Source: Bacillota bacterium
GTDB lineage: Bacteria; Bacillota; Bacilli; Paenibacillales; UBA4045
Assembly (NCBI GenBank): GCA_023441055.1
Contig: JAEZQY010000027.1
Location: forward strand, 1 to 38,990
DNA: 38,990 bases
Reading direction: 5' to 3'
Position numbers and translations under genes: made by a program. Position 1 is the stretch's first letter. Each line of letters starts with the position of its first letter. The notes beneath the pieces are model-generated. The model ran no database searches. It was not told the origin of the DNA and was given only the letters and a program-made list of their open reading frames with translations. Positions 33,694 through 38,990 of the stretch are shown one piece after another.

Positions 33694-34806
33694 ATGTTGG
33701 ACAAGGAACGAGTGTTAACTTCGCTGAATCATCTGCAGGACCCCAAGCTAAGCAAGCCTATGGCGGAGCATGGACAGATCCGTGATGTGATGGTGAAGGG
33801 GAACGAGGTTCGGCTAACGCTCGCGTTATATACGGTGGACGATCGGTTGAAGTCCACGCTGACAGAACAAGTGGAACAAGCGCTATCAGCGGTCGGAGCT
33901 GGTCATACGCATATTCGGTTCCGGGCATTAACTGAGCTTGAGCTGACGGATATTAAGAAGCGGGAGGCAGGCGAGGACGCATCCGGGCTCGACAAGATGC
34001 AGCAGCAGCGTCAAGCCGAGATGGCTGCTCAGCCCAAGGGCGTTCCGCCGCTGTTGTCTGCGGATTCGCAGACAACCTTCCTGGCGATTGCCAGCGGCAA
34101 GGGCGGCGTAGGCAAGAGCACGGTCACAGTCAATTTGGCAGTCGCGCTCGCTCGTCAGGGCAAGCGCGTGGGCATCATGGATTGTGACATCTATGGATTC
34201 AGCGTGCCAGATATGATGGGGCTGGAGGGAAGACCTGAGCTCGAGGGGGAGAAGATCACACCTCCTGAGCGTTACGGGGTTAAGGTCATCTCGATGGGGT
34301 TCTTCGTAGAGGACAACTCTCCAATTATCTGGCGCGGTCCGATGCTCGGCAAGATGATCCGCAATTTCTTCAATGAAGTGGAATGGGGCGAGCTGGACTA
34401 TCTCCTGCTCGACCTACCGCCGGGGACAGGTGACGTAGCGCTGGATATTCACCAGATGATTCCGCAGAGCAAGGAGATCATCGTGACGACGCCGCATGCG
34501 ACAGCTGCTTTCGTGGCAGCCCGAGCAGGGGCGATGGCGCAGCATACGAAGCATGAGATCGTCGGTGTCGTGGAGAATATGGCGTATTATGAATGCGGCG
34601 GCTGCGGCAAGAAGGAATATGTATTCGGTCGCGGCGGTGGCGCTAAGTTGGCTGCAGAGCTGCATACCGACTTGCTGGCGCAGATCCCGCTGGGCGCGCC
34701 TGATAATCATCCGTCAGAGCCGGATTATTCACCATCCGTATATGGAGAGGATACGCCGACCGGCCGCATCTATCTCGAGATGGCAGAGCGCATTATAGGC
34801 GCATGA
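33694..34806 (+). CDS. Mrp/ApbC-family P-loop ATPase, iron-sulfur carrier (SalA)
   Basis: The 370-residue protein has an N-terminal MIP18/DUF59-like domain (about 1-90), a charged linker, and a ParA/MinD-like ATPase domain with the deviant Walker A GKGGVGKST at 135-143. C301 and C304 (ECGGCGKK) form the CxxC that binds a bridging iron-sulfur cluster. Family members carry and transfer Fe-S clusters. The Bacillus orthologue at this locus, SalA, is also reported to affect exoprotease gene expression. Placement between cwlD and gerD is normal for Bacillales. Confidence 0.92.
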   Translation: MLDKERVLTSLNHLQDPKLSKPMAEHGQIRDVMVKGNEVRLTLALYTVDDRLKSTLTEQVEQALSAVGAGHTHIRFRALTELELTDIKKREAGEDASGLDKMQQQRQAEMAAQPKGVPPLLSADSQTTFLAIASGKGGVGKSTVTVNLAVALARQGKRVGIMDCDIYGFSVPDMMGLEGRPELEGEKITPPERYGVKVISMGFFVEDNSPIIWRGPMLGKMIRNFFNEVEWGELDYLLLDLPPGTGDVALDIHQMIPQSKEIIVTTPHATAAFVAARAGAMAQHTKHEIVGVVENMAYYECGGCGKKEYVFGRGGGAKLAAELHTDLLAQIPLGAPDNHPSEPDYSPSVYGEDTPTGRIYLEMAERIIGA

Positions 34807-34808
34807 AC

Positions 34809-34941
34809 GAAGAGCAGGGGCTGAGGCATCGTAACGAAAAAACTTCCGCTAAATGGCCGACAACAATTCAGTAAAGCGTTGATATGTTGTCAACCAAAGC
34901 GGGAAGTAATTTCGTTACAAGCCTTGAGGCCTCTGCTCTTC
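34809..34941 (+). repeat. 133-base imperfect inverted repeat between mrp and gerD
   Basis: GAAGAGCAG (34809-34817) pairs with CTGCTCTTC (34933-34941). GTAACGAAA (34831-34839) pairs with TTTCGTTAC (34910-34918). ACTTCCGCT (34842-34850) pairs with AGCGGGAAGT (34898-34907, one bulge). GACAACA (34859-34865) pairs with TGTTGTC (34885-34891). Together they form one nested hairpin filling the gap between the convergent mrp and gerD stops. It may be a bidirectional terminator or a small non-autonomous element; no target duplication is obvious. Confidence 0.8.
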
Positions 34942-34946
34942 CCCGA

Positions 34947-35621
34947 TTATCCGTCGCCTCCCCCACTGTCACCACCCTCGCTGCCGCCGCCGCTACCGCC
35001 ACCGCTACCGCTACCGCTCTCTTCCTCGGACTGCTGTTCGTCCTTCTTCCCTTTGGGCTTGGACTCCTCCTCGATGGCCTTCTTCATCAGCTCCAGCAGC
35101 TCGAGACGGAAGATCGGACTGCGCAGAGCGTCCTGGAAGATGGTTAGCGCCTGCTTGCGATAGGCAGCCCCCTTCATCACATCGAGCAGCATCTTCTCCG
35201 CTTCTGCGCTCTTCATGACATCGACCAGCATCATCTGGTACTCGGGGTCCTTCATTAATTCCTTATGCAGACTCTTGTTCTCCTTGCTTATCGCCTTGGC
35301 GAACTCACCCGCGAATTTCGTGTCGGTCATCAGCTTCTCCATCTGCTTCTCAAAGCTGGGACCTGTCATCACTTCCCTCACGGTCGATTTCAGCATCAGG
35401 CTCTGGTTCTCGCTGAGGATCTTCATCCCGTCTTCGCTTGAATTCTTGGTAGTTGCTTCTTGAATGGCCCGCAAGCCATCCTCTGATTTAATAATATCCA
35501 ACACCATGGATTTCGTTTCCTTATAGCTCTGCATGCCGTTGGATTCGCTGACGCCCGCACAACCCGTAAGAATGATTATACACAGGACCGCCGGCAGATA
35601 ATGATGGATTCGTCGCCCCAT
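34947..35621 (-). CDS. gerD: Spore germination lipoprotein GerD
   Basis: The 224-residue protein has a lipoprotein signal peptide with lipobox LTGC (lipidated C21), a helical central region rich in KSMVLDIIKSEDG-like segments, and a charged, Ser/Gly/Glu-rich low-complexity tail after about residue 190. GerD clusters germinant receptors in the spore inner membrane. The locus between mrp and kbaA matches Bacillus. GAAGGGAG precedes the ATG. The gene points against mrp and is divergent from kbaA. Confidence 0.92.
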   Translation of the reverse strand: MGRRIHHYLPAVLCIIILTGCAGVSESNGMQSYKETKSMVLDIIKSEDGLRAIQEATTKNSSEDGMKILSENQSLMLKSTVREVMTGPSFEKQMEKLMTDTKFAGEFAKAISKENKSLHKELMKDPEYQMMLVDVMKSAEAEKMLLDVMKGAAYRKQALTIFQDALRSPIFRLELLELMKKAIEEESKPKGKKDEQQSEEESGSGSGGGSGGGSEGGDSGGGDG

Positions 35622-35660
35622 TTGCCGCGTACTCCCTTCATCACAACATTAATGTGTTCA

Positions 35661-35690
35661 TAGTATGGTCAACATTCGACCGATTATGAT
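35661..35690 (-). promoter_or_regulatory. gerD promoter, forespore sigma-G/E type
   Basis: On the - strand a perfect CATACTA (35667-35661), the sigma-G -10 consensus, lies 39 bases from the gerD ATG. ATCATA at 35690-35685, with 17-base spacing, is a partial -35. The site fits the forespore expression known for gerD in Bacillus. Confidence 0.5.
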
Positions 35691-35719
35691 TGGAGGAACT
35701 TGGCGTGATCTGATACAAT
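35690..35719 (+). promoter_or_regulatory. Possible kbaA promoter
   Basis: TTGGAG (35690-35695) and TACAAT (35714-35719) are spaced by 18 bases, divergent from the gerD promoter. The -10 is good and the -35 is mediocre. Confidence 0.4.
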
Positions 35720-35766
35720 ATTCATGGACAAAAGCGAGATCTGGAAGCAAGCGAGGAGAGATGGAA

Positions 35767-36372
35767 GTGAATTTACGCAAGATTATGGGCTTATTCTGGA
35801 GTACGCTATGGATAGGTGCGGGAGCGGGTCTGGCGGTCGGTCTGATCATGGCGCTCGGCGATGCGGAATTCCGCAGTCTGAAGCTGCTTGAGATTGGGTA
35901 CAATCTGTTGTCAATGGCAGTAGCGGGAATGATGTTCAGCATCCTGAGTCAGATGGTCTTCTTCGCGTATATGACGCTTAATTATATCGCAAGAGATATG
36001 TTCCGCAAGCCGACTACTTGGGTGCTCATTCAGATATTCTTCATCATTACCGTGCCGTTCGAGCTCATGTTCTTCGTGTGGGACGGTCCGCTTTGGGAGT
36101 TCGTAGCAGGAGCGCTGTGCGTATTGCTGGTCAGTCTAGGAGTTGCCTATTGGAAAGTAAAACTAACACGCAAGACGGCCTTCGTGCCAACGCTGTTCTT
36201 CATGTTCGTGGCGACATTGCTGGAAACCTCCATCGTGCTCAAGGAGGACCTGCTATCCGCTGTGTTAATTATGGTTGTGCCGCTCCTTGCTTGCAATGCT
36301 TGGCAGATTCTACAGCTGCATAAGCTAGTTAGGAAGGATGAGCCCGAAGCGGAGGCGCCTGCTCAGACATAG
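35767..36372 (+). CDS. kbaA: KinB-signalling pathway activation protein KbaA
   Basis: The protein of about 201 residues has six likely membrane segments and a short acidic, proline-containing tail. In Bacillus, KbaA is needed for the KinB branch of the sporulation phosphorelay. ATG 35761 and GTG 35767 are both in frame. GAGGAG (35753-35758) is two bases from the first and eight from the second, so GTG (MNLRKIMGLFWSTLW) is preferred. The frame is open to 35665, but that part lies in the promoter. Location beside gerD supports the call. Confidence 0.88.
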   Translation: MNLRKIMGLFWSTLWIGAGAGLAVGLIMALGDAEFRSLKLLEIGYNLLSMAVAGMMFSILSQMVFFAYMTLNYIARDMFRKPTTWVLIQIFFIITVPFELMFFVWDGPLWEFVAGALCVLLVSLGVAYWKVKLTRKTAFVPTLFFMFVATLLETSIVLKEDLLSAVLIMVVPLLACNAWQILQLHKLVRKDEPEAEAPAQT

Positions 36373-36384
36373 TACATCATAGAC

Positions 36385-36421
36385 AGAGAGCCGACCGGCA
36401 GCGGTCAGCTCTCTTGTTGTT
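36385..36421 (+). terminator. Terminator between convergent kbaA and pdaB
   Basis: AGAGAGC (36385-36391) pairs with GCTCTCT (36408-36414) and GACC (36393-36396) pairs with GGTC (36403-36406), with one mismatch and a six-base loop. T-rich sequence follows on the + strand. It ends nine bases before the pdaB stop and may serve both genes. Confidence 0.75.
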
Positions 36422-36429
36422 CATTCGCC

Positions 36430-37197
36430 TTATTGTTGATCCCGAACATCCTTACCTTGCACCTCAGATAGCTTGAGCAACTCGGATACGGTTACGAACT
36501 CATAGCCCTGTGCCTGCAGTTGATCGATAATGGTTGGCAAGGCGAGATGCGTCTGTTGACAGGAATCACTGGCATGCAGCAGGACGATATCGCCGGGGTG
36601 CGCCCGCTTTAGGACTCGGTTCACAATGGCATCAACGCCCGGGTTCTTCCAGTCCAGTGAATCTGTATCCCATTGAATCACGGTGTACCCGAGTTCGCCA
36701 GCGATGCGCAGGACACGCTTATCGAATGCGCCATTGGGCATCCGGATCAGATTAGGGGAGCTGCCGGTTTCTTCGGTCAGGATGACATGCGCGGCTTGAA
36801 TCTGCTTGCGAATATCCTCATCCCCTAATTCATTGTAATTAACATGCTTGTGACCGTGACTGCCGATCTCGAAGCCGCCGTCAACGATCTGCTTGACGAT
36901 CTCCGGATGGGACTTCGTCCATGGAGAAGAGAGGAAGAAGGTGGCATCCTGAACGCCCTTCTCCTTGAGTATAGTAAGAATAGGCTCCGGCCTTTTCTCG
37001 CCCCAGCTGATATCGAAGGTGAGCGCAATCACCTTCTTGTCCGTCACGACGCTATAGATGGCAGCTGGTTCATTATAGGAGAATACGGAGATTTGATCCC
37101 TCTCCACGTAGACAACGCCGATGCTGAATGCGACAGCGATCAAGATGATCAAGTAACGTTTCAATTTTCTTCCATCCATCACATAGAACCAATTCAC
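36430..37197 (-). CDS. pdaB: PdaB-family polysaccharide deacetylase (sporulation)
   Basis: The 255-residue protein has an N-terminal membrane anchor (about 14-30) and a CE4 deacetylase domain. Metal-site motif SHGHKH gives H114 and H118; TFDISWG holds D62 but not the second aspartate of the classic TFDD, as I recall for PdaB proteins. RMPNG (152-156) and LLH (206-208) complete the set. In Bacillus, PdaB is needed to keep spores viable late in sporulation. The start is GTG at 37197, ten bases after AAGGAGG; the nearer ATG is out of frame. It is divergent from spoIIM. Confidence 0.92.
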   Translation of the reverse strand: MNWFYVMDGRKLKRYLIILIAVAFSIGVVYVERDQISVFSYNEPAAIYSVVTDKKVIALTFDISWGEKRPEPILTILKEKGVQDATFFLSSPWTKSHPEIVKQIVDGGFEIGSHGHKHVNYNELGDEDIRKQIQAAHVILTEETGSSPNLIRMPNGAFDKRVLRIAGELGYTVIQWDTDSLDWKNPGVDAIVNRVLKRAHPGDIVLLHASDSCQQTHLALPTIIDQLQAQGYEFVTVSELLKLSEVQGKDVRDQQ

Positions 37198-37220
37198 TAG
37201 TCATGATCCTCCTTGTATGC

Positions 37221-37252
37221 CATAATGGGCGTGCTCGTCTTCCCTTATATCA
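37221..37252 (-). promoter_or_regulatory. Possible sporulation promoter of pdaB
   Basis: On the - strand TGATATA (37252-37246) and CATTATG (37227-37221) are 18 bases apart and resemble a sigma-G promoter (TGAATA, CATACTA). Two -10 positions deviate. Confidence 0.3.
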
Positions 37253-37298
37253 ATGTATGCTCGTACATGAAACTTATGCGAAGGAGGCGCAATCGTGC

Positions 37299-37910
37299 AT
37301 GCGCAATTTATTCCAACAGGTATGGCTGGACGTTCTAGTCAGTAAGCATTATTTGATCGCAGCGGCATTGGTATTCATTGTTAGTTGGTATCTCGGCGCA
37401 ACAGGTTCGGATCTGAGTGGATATCTCCAGGGGTCGGCAGAGGGCTTGGGCGGGATCGCGCGGAAGATCGCGGAGAGTGAGCATCCGCAGCTGTATATGT
37501 TTCTCTTCATCTTCTTCAATAACGCAATCAAGGTGTGGCTCTTCATCTTCCTCGGTGCCTTCCTGGGGATATGGCCGATCACGGTGCTGGTTATTAACGG
37601 CATGATGCTGGGCTATGTGCTGACTGCGCAGTCTGAGTACTCGCCGTTCCTGCTGTTCGCGAAGGGGATCTTGCCGCACGGCATCCTGGAGCTGCCTGCA
37701 ATAATTATTGCTTGCGCATATGGCATGCGGTTTGGCGGATTGCTGCTGAAGAGCTTCTTCTCCGTGTGGAATGAGGAGAAGCGGACCAGGGTGGCGCCTG
37801 AGCTTAAACACTTCCTTAAGATGGTGATCCCGCTCGGTTGCGTACTGACGATCGCGCTGCTGGCTGCTGCAATTATCGAAAGCACAATAACCTACTGGCT
37901 CATGACATAA
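37299..37910 (+). CDS. spoIIM: Stage II sporulation protein M-like membrane protein (SpoIIM / DUF95)
   Basis: The 203-residue protein has about five hydrophobic segments. The FIFFNNAIKVWLFIFLGAF segment and KGILPHGILELPAIIIA (the PHGxxE motif) are hallmarks of the SpoIIM/DUF95 family. SpoIIM works with SpoIID and SpoIIP in septal peptidoglycan removal during engulfment. AAGGAGG (37281-37287) is 11 bases before ATG 37299; the open frame upstream overlaps pdaB's promoter and is not used. Whether this is the engulfment protein itself or a paralogue cannot be settled here, since no spoIID/P genes are adjacent. Confidence 0.85.
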   Translation: MRNLFQQVWLDVLVSKHYLIAAALVFIVSWYLGATGSDLSGYLQGSAEGLGGIARKIAESEHPQLYMFLFIFFNNAIKVWLFIFLGAFLGIWPITVLVINGMMLGYVLTAQSEYSPFLLFAKGILPHGILELPAIIIACAYGMRFGGLLLKSFFSVWNEEKRTRVAPELKHFLKMVIPLGCVLTIALLAAAIIESTITYWLMT

Positions 37911-37998
37911 TAATTCCAGGAAGTGAGCATAACAGTATACTGAAGGGCTGTTCCTTACGAACGCTCAATCGATATGAATCAAGGAGGCATCCTATCTC

Positions 37999-38217
37999 AT
38001 GTTGGGTGTACTGTTGAACGATAGAGAATGCAGAGAGTTTAACTACTTGCTCCGTAAGGAGCTGGACGAGATGCTGCTCGATCTGAGTGATAGTCGAATA
38101 GATGCGGATATTAAGCTGGCTATTGAGGCGCGCTACAAAGTCATCTTCAGAATGTATGCGCGTCTGGCTACGCCCAAGGAGTTGTCGAAGTATGCGCGCA
38201 ATCGGAATTATCGATAG
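37999..38217 (+). CDS. Small hypothetical protein
   Basis: The 72-residue, charged, probably all-helical protein reads MLGVLLNDRECREFNYLLRK and contains DLSDSRIDADIKLAIEARYK and RMYARLATPKELSKYARN. It has no signal peptide, membrane segment or known catalytic motif. GGAGG (37983-37987) lies 11 bases before the ATG and the codon use fits its neighbours, so it is likely real. I recall similar small proteins encoded beside rRNA operons in this family of bacteria, but give no function. Confidence 0.65.
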   Translation: MLGVLLNDRECREFNYLLRKELDEMLLDLSDSRIDADIKLAIEARYKVIFRMYARLATPKELSKYARNRNYR

Positions 38218-38333
38218 CGTACGAGGCGAGAAGGCATGAGGTGTCAATGAGGTGCCAGGATGGGTATGAATCTGTATCAGGCGACACAAGGTGGCAGGTG
38301 TGAGGTTCATAGTCGATTGTTAGTGGCGGGTAT

Positions 38334-38351
38334 GTAGCATTCGTAGCATTC
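38334..38351 (+). repeat. Tandem 9-base duplication
   Basis: GTAGCATTC occurs twice in direct succession in the non-coding stretch after the small ORF. The surrounding 38218-38360 shows no other structure I can support. Confidence 0.7.
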
Positions 38352-38364
38352 GAGCTTACGCATC

Positions 38365-38544
38365 CTGTAGTAACTACAGTTAATTTGCTGGTTTTGCCCG
38401 GATGAAGAGCTATGCTGTAAAATATACAGCTTAAATCAACCGAGTTACTCTAAACCACCGTTACAATTAGAAATTAACTGTACACCATACAGGATTAACA
38501 TCAGCAACCTTAAATTTAGTTGCAATTATCTGCGCAAAATACAG
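38365..38544 (+). repeat. Array of four 15-base palindromes, CTGTA-N5-TACAG
   Basis: Copies lie at 38365-38379 (CTGTAGTAACTACAG), 38415-38429 (CTGTAAAATATACAG), 38478-38492 (CTGTACACCATACAG) and, degenerate, 38530-38544 (CTGCGCAAAATACAG). Starts are 50, 63 and 52 bases apart. Each is followed by an A/T-rich stretch related to GATTAACATCAGCAACC. They precede the rRNA promoters. They could be protein binding sites or a degenerate intergenic repeat family. Confidence 0.7.
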
Positions 38545-38617
38545 GATAAACAAGTCGTATTATATATATCAATCTGCTGACTGGAAGCAGGGGAAGTTTT
38601 TGATGTGCGTAAGGTAC

Positions 38618-38647
38618 TTGACTTGTCTTGTCGAACTATGATAAATT
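38618..38647 (+). promoter_or_regulatory. rRNA operon promoter P1 (candidate)
   Basis: TTGACT (38618-38623) and TAAATT (38642-38647) are spaced by 18 bases. It is the upstream member of a probable tandem pair, about 360 bases before 16S. Confidence 0.45.
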
Positions 38648-38770
38648 AGTCTTCGCGCCACCGAGAGCAAGAAATGGTCGGAGCGGATCGACACACTTCT
38701 GATTATGCTAGATGCGAATTAAGAGGTACGAACCCAAGTGAGTAATAGACCGAATGGTAAATATTACAGC

Positions 38771-38800
38771 TTGCTTCGCAGTGGTCGAATGTGGTATATT
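38771..38800 (+). promoter_or_regulatory. rRNA operon promoter P2
   Basis: TTGCTT (38771-38776) and TATATT (38795-38800) are spaced by 18 bases. The expected start falls on G at 38806-38807, as for Bacillus rRNA promoters that sense GTP. Confidence 0.6.
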
Positions 38801-38806
38801 ATTCTG

Positions 38807-38976
38807 GTCGCCATCGAGAGATTCTGATTAACAGAAACTTACGGGAAGCGAACAGAAGATCCTAACGGATCACATCATTTGTTCCTTGAAAACTGCAAAC
38901 GAGTGAGTAAACAAACAACCGATTCAGCAATGAATCGATAGCGCAAGCTAAGTAATGAGCTTTAATCGAATCATCC
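38807..38976 (+). promoter_or_regulatory. Pre-16S leader with boxA-like antitermination site
   Basis: The transcribed spacer holds small hairpins TTCTG/CAGAA (38822-38836) and GATCC/GGATC (38858-38871). TGTTCCTTGAAAACT (38880-38894) resembles the boxA region of Firmicute rRNA leaders, where NusB and S10 load. TAGC-GCAA-GCTA (38938-38949) is a GNRA-capped hairpin. Confidence 0.65.
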
Positions 38977-38990
38977 TTTATGGAGAGTTT
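38977..38990 (+). rRNA. 16S ribosomal RNA, first bases only
   Basis: TTTATGGAGAGTTT is the conserved 5' end of 16S rRNA in this group (it would continue GATCCTGGCTCAG). The gene is cut by the window end. Confidence 0.9.

Noticed and set aside
34879..35163. + strand frames rich in proline or alanine over the gerD tail
   Set aside because: They are the complement of the Ser/Gly-rich GerD C-terminus and carry no start context of their own.
37203..37298. Longer SpoIIM start
   Set aside because: The extension crosses the pdaB promoter region and the AAGGAGG site used by ATG 37299.
38361..38550. CRISPR array
   Set aside because: The four palindromic units are too short and divergent, the fourth is degenerate, spacers are uneven and no cas genes are nearby.
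38218..38976. tRNA genes before the rRNA operon
   Set aside because: No cloverleaf or TTCRA T-loop signature was found in this stretch; tRNAs may lie beyond the window.

Overview
The window is a long stretch of core chromosome from a spore-forming Gram-positive bacterium. The predicted proteins most resemble those of Paenibacillaceae (Paenibacillus or a close relative). Evidence: the Bacillales gene order rplL-ybxB-rpoB-rpoC-ybxF-rpsL-rpsG-fusA-tuf-S10-spc-alpha-truA-rplM-rpsI; the sporulation and germination genes cwlD, gerD, kbaA, pdaB and spoIIM; an adenylate kinase with four LID cysteines; and strong TTGACA/TATAAT-like promoters with purine-rich GGAGG ribosome binding sites. Nearly every gene lies on the + strand; only gerD and pdaB are on the - strand.

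Layout. 1-124: the 3' end (domains V and VI) of a group II intron inserted upstream of ybxB. 165-764: ybxB methyltransferase. 765-1177: strong promoter and a 370-base rpoB leader with attenuator-like pairing. 1178-8393: rpoB and rpoC. 8537-13327: a new promoter, then ybxF (K-turn protein), rpsL, rpsG, fusA, tuf and a terminator. 13396-28670: one unbroken ribosomal superoperon from rpsJ to rplQ, including secY, adk, map, a KOW protein, infA and rpoA, closed by a terminator. 28739-30597: truA, then rplM-rpsI with their own promoter and leader. 30600-32771: a structured intergenic region and a two-gene sulfate assimilation unit, cysH-sat. 32873-38217: the sporulation block cwlD, mrp, gerD(-), kbaA, pdaB(-), spoIIM and a small conserved-looking ORF. 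38218-38990: a long non-coding stretch with a palindrome array, then tandem rRNA promoters, the pre-16S leader and the first bases of 16S rRNA.

How it works together. The first three quarters encodes the core of transcription (beta, beta', alpha), most of the ribosome, two elongation factors, IF-1, the Sec channel and methionine aminopeptidase. These are arranged so that growth-rate control acts on a few promoters. The last quarter supplies sulfite for cysteine synthesis and forespore and cortex functions.

I did not find an obvious new multi-gene system; the coding content is conserved housekeeping. The unexplained signal is non-coding: the intron end, a motif pair GCTAAACGG / CCGTTTAWCTGG shared by the rpoB leader and the cysH upstream region (its second half also lies before truA), a 133-base imperfect inverted repeat between mrp and gerD, and four 15-base CTGTA-N5-TACAG-type palindromes before the rRNA operon. 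Family names come from reading the translations and recalled knowledge; no database search was run.
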